64,000 nucleotides of DNA from Petrolisthes cinctipes (lineage: Eukaryota; Arthropoda; Malacostraca; Decapoda; Porcellanidae). Within the stretch, counting starts at the first letter, position 1. Each line of letters opens with the position of its first letter. The notes beneath the pieces were generated by a model. It was given only the letters and a program-made list of their open reading frames with translations, ran no database searches and was not told the origin of the DNA. The translations under genes were made by a program, and so were the position numbers. The stretch covers positions 1,364,001-1,428,000 of the forward strand of contig JAWQEG010001325.1 of NCBI GenBank assembly GCA_033782935.1. Reading direction: 5' to 3'. Below, one piece after another: positions 1 through 10,892 of this stretch.

Positions 1-1290
1 TCAGTGTTTTCCTCAATCTCATTCTTCATTCTTTCAGTCATTCTGCTGTGTGTGATCTGATTAAAATGGTGTTGCTTTTCAGATATTATTTATTACTTCA
101 CATTAAATAAAATCGACATTGTTGTATAGGCCGAACGTTTGGTAATGAGATAACACCGTATTTGTATGACAATGGCATGCAGTGAAATTTAATTTTTATA
201 TCAATATGCAGTAATTACAGTCCCCTATGTATCCATGCTTTGGCTGATTAACATTAACAAAAGTAAGGTGAGATTAACATGAAGAATATTACGTGTGTGA
301 CCCCGAAACACCAGCAGTGTGTCTCCTCTCCGTATGAAAAGATGGAATTATTGTAAGATAATATTGAGAACGTATAAAATGTCAGTTGATTAATGTGTAG
401 GAAATTGTTGTTTGTTATAGCCCTATACTGTAGCCTATATGTTTTAAATTGTGTTTGGTCATCCTTACATTATTGGTCACTATGTTGCGGTGGAACCATC
501 ATTATTTTTAGCCACTGTGCTTAGACGGCCACATTGGTGAACAGATATTGTCTGATGATTCTCTCTCTCTCTCTCTCAATATAGACACACACACACGCTC
601 GCGTGCGCCGAATAAACATCTGAGTTCACTTGGTGATTTGAAGTGTGTAGTTTAGTTAGTGATTTCATGAATCCTCTGGCAATATTCTTTCGTGTGCTAG
701 TTCATTATAAATTATGGGGATAGTATATTGCAATAATTATATACATAAATGTCATTCACACAGCCAAAATATGATTGCGTAGCCTTAAAAAACAATTAAT
801 TATACATGTCAAACAGGGAGTCAAGCTTGTATCGGTTCGAAACGTATGTTCGTGCTTGTGTGGCATCTTAATCGTTTGAGTGGGCTGTCGTCCAGAAAGG
901 ATCCGAGCCATATCTCCGGCCCAAACTCAGGTGGGTTAGAGACTGTGGTGCGCGAGTGTACATGTACTGTGATTACCCAATATACAAGAGTCAAGTACAT
1001 AATTATTTATTGCATTTTGTGTATCATATAAATAACTCCTGTTAGCAGTTCATATAGTCGTTAAAATTGGAGCCATGTTAATCAAAACTAAATTTGTGAT
1101 GCTTTGTTGGATTCCATATGTATCATATGAGTACCTTAACCCAGTAAAAATTGCAGTACTGCTGCTGTAATTATATGTATGACTAATTATATACTGCTTT
1201 CCTTAAGTATGACTTTACAATATTAATTCATAACGATAATCCTTAATATTTCTCTAAAATTATATGAAAGTCGCAAATTTTCATCATTTC
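1..1290. other. Intergenic, no gene seen
   Basis: AT-rich sequence with a short CT run near 561-578 and an alternating AC stretch near 585-600. No reading frame longer than about 60 codons looks protein-like, and I recognise no RNA gene or transposon terminus. Confidence 0.6.
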
Positions 1291-1294
1291 TGAG

Positions 1295-1651
1295 TTGTTG
1301 AAGAAAACTTGGATGAAGGTGATGTGGATGACCCAGGACTGCCATCAAGGGCCCCTTTCACCTAGACCTGGGCCAATTTGGCAGGACTGTGAGGTTTTGA
1401 CTGGCGACAGCTTGCCGACGCTTGTAGAACCTCCACCAAGTGAGGAGCATTCATACCACAGCTCTGTAGCCTCAAGTCGCCCTTCCTCTCGGTCAGCTGG
1501 AGGTGTGACAGCTCAACTGGAAGCTACGCTAGCTCCAGATATACTAGTTGTCCATAAGACTATAAGGGATATTTTGATGGGTCTTGCAGAAAATATAGCC
1601 AAAATATAAGAAATTTTGGTGAACATTAAAAAGGCTATCGAGAAAAGGTGA
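1295..1651 (+). pseudogene. Possible C-terminal exon of a Myb/SANT-like (zeste/NAIF1-type) protein, broken
   Basis: A 104-codon frame is rich in Ser and Pro, then ends in an amphipathic stretch (residues 80-104: HKTIRDILMGLAENIAKI). A single in-frame TAA at 1606-1608 interrupts it. The same frame then continues for 14 more codons (EILVNIKKAIEKR) to a TGA at about 1651, so the helix was probably once continuous. Just upstream, another frame gives an acidic NLDEGDVDDPG stretch, which suggests a further frameshift near 1340-1400. Ser-rich linkers followed by a C-terminal helix occur in Myb/SANT-like and NAIF1/zeste-type proteins, some carried by Harbinger transposons. That link is inference from composition; no DNA-binding domain is visible. 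Confidence 0.3.
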
Positions 1652-2046
1652 TTTGTTTTCACGTGTGTGTGTGTGTGTGTTTTTTTTTTTTATTATGATT
1701 AGTGTGGTTTTAGTTGTGTTATATTTTGTGACAAGACTTATTAATGTGCAAGTATCGTTTTAGTTGTGTGGTTTGTGTGTAGGTTTCAATCTAAAGTATT
1801 GTTAACTTCAGCTTATGTTTTTTTAAGAAATGATGTTATTTATTTTCATTATATGTTTTGTCTTTTAAATATAGCTTTTAACATTTACATTTCATGTTAG
1901 ATTTGTTATTCTTTGAGTAAAATCAACTTTTTTTCATGCATTCTTATCTTTGGCTAATAATATTAATGAAGGTAAGAGTACTTGAATCATTATTAATGTC
2001 TTGCTACCAAGAGACAAATGACAAAAAAAGAGTTTCATAGTCAAAT

Positions 2047-2620
2047 TCCAATATTTCAATACAACAGGCTATTTTTTAAAGTATTCAGAATATTACAAGG
2101 TTGCTATCACGTGAGGGATAATGAGAGCCTTGATATTTGACACGATTATAAACTGTTAGGTAGATACGGGGGAAATGGAAGTGTGTGTTAGTGGTATCAA
2201 CACTTGACACATGTAATATAAAGGTATTCACATTTGCTTCATTTAATAAATAGCATTCTAGTTCATGATTCTTATTCAGTTATTGTGTAAGTATTTTTCA
2301 GCGTTTAGTGCTTGATGATAACCATTGAATATTATACGAAAAAATACCGTATACAATAATATTACCTCGGTTGTTTTTGTGTTACATCATAATATTAAAA
2401 ACTTAATCTTACATTTAATGATGTTAATAATTGACACGAATGTCGGTATATAAATAATTGATAACTGGGCTTCCACACATTTTTCACCTCCCCAAGAATA
2501 ATTTCTCACCTCTCTTGTATAGACACCCCCCCTACCCTCCTCAAATCCCTCCTTACTTCTCCCTCCCACCAGTGAATGGTTCGAGCGAGCAGAGCTCACA
2601 ACTAGTGTTTCGGGGTTATC
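2047..2620 (+). repeat. Dispersed repeat, arm 1 of a distant inverted pair
   Basis: This stretch matches, with many substitutions and small indels, the reverse complement of 26487-27083. Anchors include the end near 2601-2617 (ACTAGTGTTTCGGGGTT), the block around GTTCGAGCGAGCAGAGCTC and the block GATGATAACCATTGAAT. The family is unknown and I see no coding potential. It may be a non-autonomous element or part of one. Confidence 0.7.
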
Positions 2621-2649
2621 TGGGCCAACATTGATAACGCTGGGTGAGC

Positions 2650-3383
2650 CTCACGGGAGTGTGAACGTCAGAAGTGGTGTGGTGTGGGTGGTGTTTGGAG
2701 GAAGGTTGGTTTGCTCGAAACATTATCCCAACTCATGCTTCGTCTCATCTACCATTAGTTACAAATGTGTCGAGCAAATCAACTTCATCTCTCAAGCGCC
2801 ATCACTGACGTCACGTACACTGTTGCCAAAACCGATATCACACGTATAAGAAGATGACTGGCCTGTGGGGGTTTTAATTTTTATGAGTGACTGTACATGA
2901 GTTTAAACAGCTTTCCAATATCATAAATTTGCAGGTTTTTACTCAGGTATATATGATGTAATGAACTGTGATAATGCAGGAAACTAATAGTACAAATAGC
3001 TAGGGAGGTATCATGGATTTCTGTAAACTATACAGGTGTCATATGTAAATAAAATGTAGGTTTTTTTTAGTCTTTATAATTAAAACATTAAGAAAAACAA
3101 ATACCAGTCACATATTTGTTATATGCTGTTGAAAATCATTTAGTTAAGAAAAATACAAGTCTTATGTGTAATATGAAAACAGGTGAAAATTATGCATTAA
3201 ATTATAGTTCAATAAAATTTATTGAATTGGTAAGGAAGGTTCATGTTATTGAGACTTACAACTTGATAATATTTGCAATAGTTATTTCTGAGACATAATT
3301 TTGCCTTTAGATTTGGGAATATGGTCAACCTTTTACACATCTCCAGTATATATCAGTATGTATATAATTCCAGTTATTTAAAT
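2650..3383. other. Intergenic, no gene seen
   Basis: AT-rich sequence. Short open frames at 2631-2849 and 3116-3298 show no recognisable composition or motifs and look like chance. Confidence 0.55.
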
Positions 3384-3463
3384 GCTTTGCGCAGTGGCAG
3401 TATCGTAACCAATGAGGTCGAGGTGTTTGCTACTGTGCAGAGCAAAATCTGTCGGTATTGGGA
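3384..3463 (+). pseudogene. U4 snRNA-like head fused to a LINE 5' region
   Basis: Positions 3384-3418 match the first 35 nt of metazoan U4 snRNA, starting GCTTTGCGCAGTGGCAGTAT and continuing through CGTAACCAATGAGGT; I count one difference from the human sequence as I remember it. The central U4 region is not preserved. A later block at 3443-3463 (CTGTCGGTATTGGGAA) resembles the U4 3' segment GTCGGCATTGGCAA. The 5' end of the match lies within a base or two of the mature U4 5' end. No U4 3' stem-loop, Sm site or snRNA promoter is visible, so this is not a working snRNA gene. It lies directly upstream of the LINE leader and ORF on the same strand. It may be a template-switch chimera or a LINE 5' UTR recruited from U4. 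Confidence 0.6.
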
Positions 3464-4950
3464 AGAGCAGAAACCTCGGTGACCTACCCCTCCCCAGGAA
3501 GGGTAGGTAAGCCTTACCCCGTCTCCAAGCGGTGACCTCGGGGGCACACCTCCTTTTTTTATCTTTATTTTATCCACTTAGGAGGTGGAGCCAAAGGGGA
3601 AGGCGATGTAGGGGTTAGAATTAGCTTCCCCCACATATAGGTTTTAAGGTTTTTATTGTATTTTAGTGCTTTTAGTGTTTTAGATTTTAATCTCTTGTAT
3701 GTTTTTAGCATGTTTTTATTTTTGTCACATTTAAAATTTATAACCGTGTTTTTAGCTTTGACAATGCCGACGGCCCATGTCCCTCCGGGAATGAGCACTG
3801 CATTGGCCTTGCCAGCCATCAGTGGCCCCCAATGGGGGAGTGGACAGCTATGGCTACTGGCGGGGGGGTCTTCCGGCTGCCCTGTAGAGGGAGAGGGGAA
3901 GAGGGAGTGTAGGAGAGTGGTAACTGTGAATGTGAATGGGATGACGGATGTGACTAAGAGACGAGAGATTGTAGAATGTTTCAAGAAAGGAAGAGTGGAC
4001 GTGGAGGATGTGGAGGGGTTGAGTGTAAGGAGGGAAGGGAGAGTGGACTGTGGGAGGGAATGGAAGGAGGAGTAGTATGGACGGGTAAGAATGAATAGAC
4101 TAAAGGAAGAGGGAAGGAAGGGTGTGCACTGTTGATGTCTCTGTGGGTGTGGAAGGGAGTGGATGGACATGGGTCGAGGATAGTATGGATGACTGGAAAG
4201 ATTGGCATGGTGAAGTATGCGTGGGTGTGTGCTTATGCACCAGTAGAAGAAAAAAATAAGACAGGGAGAGAGAGGATGAGAGTGTTATGGGAGGAATTGA
4301 ATGCGTGTTTAAGAAAGATTGATAATGGAAGGAGAGTGGTGATGATGGGAGATATGAATGGAAAGGTGGGAGGTGAGGAAGTGGGAAGTATTGTGGGTAA
4401 ATGGGGTGTAGAAGGAATAAATAGGAATGGCGAGTATCTGGTGGATGTCTGTGCTGAGAGGGGGTTGTTCTTGGCAAACACCTTCTTTCAGCACAAGATG
4501 ATCCACAGGTATACATGGAGGAGAAGGGATGAGAGAGGAGAGCAGAAGAGTTTGATTGATTATGTGGCAGTTGATGAAAGGTTGAGGAAGGATGTGTTAG
4601 ATGCAAAAGTGGTGATTGGCTTGATACAATGCTCCGACCATTTTGCGGTGTTGGTAAGGATGAAGGTTAGGGTTAAGTGGGAATATGGTAGGAGGAAAGA
4701 AGGGGTGAGGAACAGGAGGGAGGTGGCTAGTGGGAAATTAGATGAAGCAAATTATAGGGAGGAATATAAGAGGAGGGTGGGTGAAGTGCTGGGGGATGCA
4801 AGGATGGGGATAGAGGAGGGATTGGGAGTGAATAATGTGTATGAAACATTCAAATCTTTAGTGTGTAGGACAGCAGCAGAAGTGGTGGGGTACAAAGGAC
4901 AAAAGAGGGGGAAGAAAGGGAGTGCATGGTGGTCTGAAGAAGTGAAGGAT
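3464..4950 (+). mobile_element. Non-LTR retrotransposon (LINE), 5' half, copy A
   Basis: This copy contains the LINE leader and endonuclease half and stops inside the linker before the RT. The same family occurs at 15841-16697 (minus), 20738-21003, 28881-29868 and 41204-42894. The motif WWSEEVKD near its end (about 4930-4948) matches WWSDEVKD at the start of the 41.2 kb RT copy, which ties the two halves to one family. The 3' portion is missing: similarity ends near 4950, 10-15 bp before the Gmr1-1 LTR. LINE insertions normally lose their 5' end, so loss of the 3' half implies later rearrangement. RTE-like affiliation is suggested by the single APE-RT ORF and the short tandem-repeat tails of sister copies. 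Confidence 0.7.
3764..4950 (+). pseudogene. LINE ORF, APE-type endonuclease domain, frameshifted
   Basis: Translation can start at the ATG at 3764 (MPTAHVPPGMSTALALP). After a Gly-rich leader, an endonuclease opening appears (VTVNVNGMTDVTKRREI). The frame is lost between about 4050 and 4130 and resumes in another frame, with APE landmarks in order: YAPVEEKNK, GDMNGKVGG (the Asp/Asn pair), NTFFQHKMIHRYTW, LIDYVAVDERL and the terminal SDHFAVL (Ser-Asp-His). These are the usual apurinic-endonuclease-like motifs that nick target DNA for target-primed reverse transcription. The RT domain is absent here. One frameshift plus truncation makes this copy non-functional. Confidence 0.75.
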
Positions 4951-4964
4951 GTAGGTTTCACTCC

Positions 4965-5682
4965 TATCACTTTACAACCCTGGCTAACCCTTGCCCTGGG
5001 CTACTACCCTCAATAACACAGGGAAGCAGTGACGAAGTCTAATTTAGAACACTCAATAACCCAGTGAGCAGCCATAAATATGAGGGAATGGTGGGCATGA
5101 GGTAAAAACGTTAAGGGGTAGTCTGGAGAGGAATATTAATAAACAATTAACTACATTTACACACAGTATTTACATATTTAATGTACACAGGAAAAAAGGG
5201 ATACAGCACAAATATGAATATCCTACCAGGCCCATAGTCGAGATTGACTATGCCTCCTAACAAAGGACACAAACCTTAATGCACCACGAGGGAGCATTTC
5301 ACAAGGGACACAACAAGGAGGAGAGCTGAGGGGGAGATGTTGTCTTAACCAGTGGCGGGAACAGAGAGAGACCTAGAGCAAGCCAGGCCGCCTCGGGGAC
5401 GGCAGCGAAAAGGGGTTATTCAACCTAGCCTGGGGGAAAACTATCTAACAATAACAATATGAATATTTGATGATGAATAATATGAGTTTATACATTACTA
5501 GCAGAGAATTACTATATTAAATGAATAACAACATGAATACTATTAGTGGGGAATGTATTTACAGTTAATTATATGCACCTATCGTGCGCCCGCCAGGGAA
5601 GGTATAAAATATAGCCAAACACAACTACAGTGTTACCAAAAAAACATGGTCCAGCATTACCAATTGGGCTGGATCCATGACA
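4965..5682 (-). repeat. 3' LTR of Gmr1-1 (718 bp)
   Basis: A direct repeat of 10913-11627. The only difference I see is an extra TCC near 5253. Its outer edge is followed by the CTCC target duplication. On the coding strand it begins TGTCATGGATCC, immediately after a polypurine tract. Confidence 0.92.
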
Positions 5683-5697
5683 CCTCCCCCCCCAAGA
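5683..5697 (-). other. Polypurine tract of Gmr1-1
   Basis: On the coding strand, CTTGGGGGGGGGAGG abuts the TGTCAT start of the 3' LTR. This is the expected position and composition for the RNase H-resistant plus-strand primer. Confidence 0.8.
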
Positions 5698-5882
5698 AAA
5701 CTTTTTTTTTTGCCTTATGGGAAAAAAAAAAAAAAAAAAAACAACTTACGACTCCTAACATGAAGTAACATACATAGACATAGACATATATATAAAGACA
5801 TAAATAAATACACTGGAAATACATACAAAAAAAAAAATCATAATAATAAATACAAAGAACCTGAAAAAAAAAAACCAAGAAA

Positions 5883-8800
5883 TTAAACACGAGATAAAGC
5901 ATCTGCAAGGGTATTTTCCTTTCCTCGTATATGTTGCACAGATAAATTGTAAGGTTGTAATGCGAGAGCCCACCTCAATACACGAGCATTTTTGAATTTT
6001 ACCCTTTCTAAAAATACAAGAGGGTTATGGTCTGTGTAGACTGTAATTACATGAGGGCTGCCTGATAAAAATACTCCAAATGTCTCTGTAGCCAAGACAA
6101 TACCTAATGCTTCCTTTTCTATGGTTGCATAGGCTTTTTGATGACTCTTTAATTTCTGGGAATAATAACATAAGGGATGTAAGACCTCGTCATTCATTTT
6201 CTGTAATAGTACTGCACCCACCCCAACATCGCTGGCGTCCACATGGATGTAGAAGGGTTTATTTTGATCGGGAGTACGTAGAACAGGAGCACTGGAGAGT
6301 AGGACTTTAAGAGACTGGAAGGCTTTCTGGCAGTCATCCGTCCACTGGAAGGTTCTTTTGGTGCTCAGGAGGTCGGTCAGGGGAGATGATACCTGGGCAA
6401 AGTTACAGCAGAATCGGCGGTAATATCCGGCCATGCCCAAGAACCGCATAACTTCCTTCTTGCTGGTGGGCCTGGGATACTGTATGATGGCTTCCACCTT
6501 GGCGCTGACGGGAGCTAGCTGGCCTTGACCCACCACATGCCCTAAGAAGGTGACGTGAGCATGCCCAAACTCACTCTTGGAAAGGTTCACCGTCAGGCAG
6601 GCCCCCTGTAGAACTTGAAATAATTTTCTTAGCCTTTCTATGTGGTCCTCCCAGCTGTCACTCCACACTACCAGGTCATCCAGGTAGACTCGGACACTGG
6701 TCAGCTCTGCAGTAAGGTGATTCATTAGCCTCTGGAAGGTTCCGGGGGCGTTCCGCATTCCGAAGGGGAGCACCACAAACTCCCAGAGGCCGGTTGGAGT
6801 GGCAAAGGCTGAGATGGGCTGAGCACGTTCCGTGAGGGGGACTTGATAATAACCTTGGAGGAGGTCCAGCTTGGAGATGAAGCGGGCTGACCCCAGGTCA
6901 TCCATGATGTCATCCATACGAGGCAGGGGATAAGAGTCAGGCACTGTCACTGCATTCACCCGGCGGTAGTCCACACACATGCGGAACGTACCACCGGGCT
7001 TAGGGACTAGCACCACTGGGGAAGACCATGGACTTAAACTGGGACGGATGAGTCCCTGCTTCCGCAACCTCTCGACTTCTTCCTGCAGGAATTCTCTCTT
7101 CTCGGGGCCGAGGCGGTATGGTGTCTGTCGTATGGGCCTGGCTCCCTGGACATCCACGTCATGTTGAAGTAGTGGACAAAGTTGAGGTACATCCCCACAA
7201 ACGTCTTGGAACTCCTGTAGAAGAGAGGTTATGTCGCCGGCCTGGGGAGGGGGTAGGTGCATCACTTTATGACTGAGGTCAGCTAGGATCTGAGAATTAG
7301 CTAATTTAGTACCTATGAATGGAGAACTTTCATCATCTTGGGTCTTGTCACTCAACTGGGCACTTATCAGCGTGACTGGGGCAACATCATGGGGCAGTGT
7401 CTCTCGCGGGTTATACAATTTCAAAAGATTTATATGGACCTTACGTATCTTCTTACGCCGGTCTGGTGTTGCAATGACATAGTTAAGGTCTCCAGCCCGT
7501 TCCAACACTGTATAGGGACCATAAAACTTAGACTGGAGGGGATGGTTAGGCAAAGGGAGCAGAGCTAGAACTGAATCACCTGTCTTAAAAGTGCGTATTT
7601 GGGCCTTGTGGCGCTTATCATAATTAAGTTTCATACGTTCCTGAGCTTGACCTAGGTGTGAATGAGCCACCTTTAAGGCAGTGCGTAAAGTTGTCTGAAC
7701 GTCAGTAACATATGTAGCAACTGGAACACAATTATCTTCTCTTAACCAACACTCTTTTAAGACTTTAAGAGGTCCTCTTACCTGGTGACCATAAATTAGT
7801 TGGAAAGGGCTGAATCCCAGACTTTCTTGAACACTATCACGTACAGAAAATAATAACAAATCAATACCTTCATCCCAATCCTTACCAGATTCCATACAAA
7901 AAGCTTTAATCATGGTCTTCAAGGTGTGGTGGAACCTCTCCACTACACCTTGACTCTGTGGATGAAAGGCAGTGGACATATAATGAGAAATCCCTAGAGT
8001 ATTCACAACTTCCTTAAATAACCTAGAGGTGAAATTAGACCCCTGGTCTGACTGAACAATAGTTGGCAACCCCACTTGGGTGAAAAACTTAATAAGAGCC
8101 CTGACAATATTTTTAGAGTTAATGCTACGAAGGGGAATTGCTTCTGGGTAGCGGGTGGCAGAATCCATAATGGTAAGCAAATATTGGTTACCACGCTTAC
8201 TCTTGGGCAAAGGGCCAACACAGTCAATTATAATTTTACTAAAAGGCTCGTCCATGACTGGTATGGGACAGAGAGGGGCAAGTTTAACTCCAGGACCAGA
8301 CTTATTGCTAAGTTGACATATGTGACAAGTTCCGCAATATGAAGCAACATCTTTTCTTAACTTAGGCCAGTAGAAATGAGACAGAATTTTCTGGTAAGTC
8401 TTGCGGACACCCAGGTGGCCACCCACACCATCATGGGCAATGCTTAATATTGATGCTCGTAAGGGTTTAGGAATAATTATTTGATGGACAGTCTCCCAGG
8501 TGTGACTAGCAGGTACATGCAAGGGTCTGAATTTCCTCATTAAAACATTAGAATTAAGATAAAAACAATTTGAAAAATTATGAACCTCTCCTTCTTCAGT
8601 CAAATTATTGAAAAACTTTTGCAACTCAGGGTCACAGGACTGCTGCTGAATTAAAGCCTCACGGGTGATAGGGAGAGCATTGGAGTGGGTTTCCGTGGGC
8701 AAAGGGACATGAATGTCATCATTAAATAATTCACCAAGGAACAAATCATCAGTAGGGTCATTAGGTTCCTCTGAAGGAGCTTCAGCCAGCCCCTTACTCT

Positions 8801-10436
8801 GGCTACGTGTGACCGCACAATTGGGGAAAAGATTGGGGTACTGTTCCTCTACTTTACTGGTATTATTAACTATACTAGGGACATCAACAACAATGGGGTT
8901 AGGTGCAAACTGGGTACCTGCAAGATCATGGCCAATCAAAATAGATACGTTAGGCACTGGAAGAGTGTCAACAACAGCTAAAGTGACCTGTCGGGTCACA
9001 AAGGCACTTGTAAGATACACAGAACATAATGGATAACGAGCGGTTCCTGGTAATCCTGACACCAGTACCGTCTCTCCCGTATAACACTCAAAGTTAGGGA
9101 CATCTTCCTTCAAAATACAGGATAGGTCTGAGCCTGTGTCACGCAGAATAGTGACTGGGGTGGAGGAGTTTACGGTACAAGAGGCTGCCACCCGGCCACT
9201 AGAGCAAAATGGTTGGAAAGAGGGAGGAATTTTACTTGGCAAAGTTACTAAACAGGGACTCAAATCAAGCTTTTCACTCACCTGGGGTATTTGAGGCAAC
9301 TCCACTTCCTCTGGCCGTACACTAGTGTGGAGAACAACACGGCCATGTGGGGAGGAAGTGTTTTTGCTGGCCAACTTCATACACTCATGGATCTGGTGAC
9401 CTGGCTTCTTACAATATCTGCAATATGGAGGTGGTCTTAGTTCACGACCGACATTCTGATAAGGTAACCCAACAGCAGGCCTAACTGGTACCATTGGCCT
9501 AATAAAATGAGAGTCCCTAGTGTCTCTAAATAATGGTGGCCTAACAGGTGCCACACTCATCTGTTTAGGAGGGTAAGAGGGTAACACATGTGATTTATAC
9601 TTGGGAGCGAGGTCAGGATTTATTAGAGCATAATGATCGGCTGAGGGCCCTGCTTCTGCTAAAGAATTAATTCCCCGCTCCTCAAGGTGTGACCTAATTT
9701 TAGTAGGAATGCATGACTTAACGTCTTCTAAAACAAGCAATTGCAATAAATCATCAAAATTATTAGTGACAAGCTCAGAGTCAACCCACTTACGACAAAG
9801 AATTTGCTTACGTCTAAAAAATTCAACATACGTCTCTCCCTCGGCTTTCCGACAGCTACGGAACTGCTGGCGGTAGGCCTCAGGGACTTTCTGATAGGCA
9901 TGCAATATGGATCTCTTAACAACATGATAATCATTAGTAAGGGTAGAGTCAAGAGAACAAAACACATCCTGGGCCTTCCCTCTAAATGAGTTGTGGGCTA
10001 GCAATACCCACTTGTCCTCTGGCCAATCATGCAATGCAGCTGCTCTCTCAAAACTAATGAAGAATCCATCTGGATCCTCTTCTGGGAATAAAGGGACAAA
10101 CTTTAGGGCATCAGACAAGCGAAATGGAGGTTCTGAGGTTGAAGACCCCTGAGATAATTGTAATCTTAATTTCTCATTGTCAGCATGGGCTAACTGAAGT
10201 TGCAATTTTTTTAGAACAATTAAGTCAGAAGGCTTATAAAGAAATGCAACATCCTCCTCCGCAAGGATTTCGTCGTCCACCATGTGCTCTAACACTAACT
10301 GACGCACTTCTTTCTTACTTAGACCAGCTCGTACTTCTAGTTCATAATGAGTAGCTAGTTCCAACCACTGGACCTTAGTCAGGCCAGTTAGACTCTCCAC
10401 CTCAGGGTTAGCTACAAAATCAGCTAAGACAAACAT
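5883..10436 (-). CDS. Gag-Pol polyprotein, order Gag-PR-IN-RT-RH (Gmr1-1)
   Basis: 1,517 residues from the first ATG (10436; the frame is open 12 bases upstream without ATG). Residue numbers count from that upstream codon, four more than from the ATG. Domains: a Gag N-terminal part; a capsid C-terminal segment at about 205-272 resembling SCAN (LLQLLVLEDVKSCIPTKIRS); a zinc knuckle C343-C346-H351-C356; protease with LRDTGSDLS (DTG 437-439); an integrase HHCC finger (H672, H678, C705, C708); a DDE core D742, D801, E837 with the canonical 58- and 35-residue spacings; a GPY/F module (FYGPYTVLER, about 975); then RT with YLDD (1255-1258), LDLLQGYYQ and FGMRNAPGTF; and RNase H ending in ADALSRV. 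All catalytic residues I can check are present. Reverse transcription and integration are the expected roles. Gag and Pol share one frame, so no frameshift signal is needed. Confidence 0.93.
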   Translation of the reverse strand: MFVLADFVANPEVESLTGLTKVQWLELATHYELEVRAGLSKKEVRQLVLEHMVDDEILAEEDVAFLYKPSDLIVLKKLQLQLAHADNEKLRLQLSQGSSTSEPPFRLSDALKFVPLFPEEDPDGFFISFERAAALHDWPEDKWVLLAHNSFRGKAQDVFCSLDSTLTNDYHVVKRSILHAYQKVPEAYRQQFRSCRKAEGETYVEFFRRKQILCRKWVDSELVTNNFDDLLQLLVLEDVKSCIPTKIRSHLEERGINSLAEAGPSADHYALINPDLAPKYKSHVLPSYPPKQMSVAPVRPPLFRDTRDSHFIRPMVPVRPAVGLPYQNVGRELRPPPYCRYCKKPGHQIHECMKLASKNTSSPHGRVVLHTSVRPEEVELPQIPQVSEKLDLSPCLVTLPSKIPPSFQPFCSSGRVAASCTVNSSTPVTILRDTGSDLSCILKEDVPNFECYTGETVLVSGLPGTARYPLCSVYLTSAFVTRQVTLAVVDTLPVPNVSILIGHDLAGTQFAPNPIVVDVPSIVNNTSKVEEQYPNLFPNCAVTRSQSKGLAEAPSEEPNDPTDDLFLGELFNDDIHVPLPTETHSNALPITREALIQQQSCDPELQKFFNNLTEEGEVHNFSNCFYLNSNVLMRKFRPLHVPASHTWETVHQIIIPKPLRASILSIAHDGVGGHLGVRKTYQKILSHFYWPKLRKDVASYCGTCHICQLSNKSGPGVKLAPLCPIPVMDEPFSKIIIDCVGPLPKSKRGNQYLLTIMDSATRYPEAIPLRSINSKNIVRALIKFFTQVGLPTIVQSDQGSNFTSRLFKEVVNTLGISHYMSTAFHPQSQGVVERFHHTLKTMIKAFCMESGKDWDEGIDLLLFSVRDSVQESLGFSPFQLIYGHQVRGPLKVLKECWLREDNCVPVATYVTDVQTTLRTALKVAHSHLGQAQERMKLNYDKRHKAQIRTFKTGDSVLALLPLPNHPLQSKFYGPYTVLERAGDLNYVIATPDRRKKIRKVHINLLKLYNPRETLPHDVAPVTLISAQLSDKTQDDESSPFIGTKLANSQILADLSHKVMHLPPPQAGDITSLLQEFQDVCGDVPQLCPLLQHDVDVQGARPIRQTPYRLGPEKREFLQEEVERLRKQGLIRPSLSPWSSPVVLVPKPGGTFRMCVDYRRVNAVTVPDSYPLPRMDDIMDDLGSARFISKLDLLQGYYQVPLTERAQPISAFATPTGLWEFVVLPFGMRNAPGTFQRLMNHLTAELTSVRVYLDDLVVWSDSWEDHIERLRKLFQVLQGACLTVNLSKSEFGHAHVTFLGHVVGQGQLAPVSAKVEAIIQYPRPTSKKEVMRFLGMAGYYRRFCCNFAQVSSPLTDLLSTKRTFQWTDDCQKAFQSLKVLLSSAPVLRTPDQNKPFYIHVDASDVGVGAVLLQKMNDEVLHPLCYYSQKLKSHQKAYATIEKEALGIVLATETFGVFLSGSPHVITVYTDHNPLVFLERVKFKNARVLRWALALQPYNLSVQHIRGKENTLADALSRV

Positions 10437-10892
10437 GGTTAGCAGCAAGAAGGGGACTACAACCCGAAAATAAGCTAGCTAATAAAAGTAAATAGAGGGA
10501 TAAAATATGGTAATTACTTATAGGGAAAGAATATTTACTGTATATAAATAACCTCAAGTTATGAAATGTGAAATTAACACCACGTGTGTACAAAAATTCT
10601 CTCTCCAGATCCACAACAACAATGGAAAATTAGACTAAAATACATACATAGCACTCTCAGTGAATAAAGTGAAGGAAATATGAAAAAATGCGCAACGAGG
10701 TATATTCACACTCAGGCTAACATCAAAAATAAATTTCACAACACAAAAAAAAAAATCAAGTGCTCAATTGCCAACAAAACACAACAAATACTCAAAGTTG
10801 AAGGAATGGCTTCAAAACGGCACTGATTAACTGAAAAAAAAATGAGAGGCTAGTACATTAATTAATTATGGGCAAATAAACATTCACAATCC
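10437..10892 (-). other. Untranslated leader of Gmr1-1
   Basis: About 455 bp between the primer-binding-like site and the polyprotein ATG. It is A-rich on the plus strand, with no conserved frame. The packaging signal would be expected here but cannot be recognised by eye. Confidence 0.5.

Noticed and set aside
3384..3463. Functional U4 snRNA gene
   Set aside because: Only the 5' end is well conserved; the central region and Sm site are missing and no snRNA promoter element is visible.
3565..4606. Long Ser/Pro/His-rich frames on the minus strand
   Set aside because: They are antisense shadows of the purine-rich LINE endonuclease ORF.
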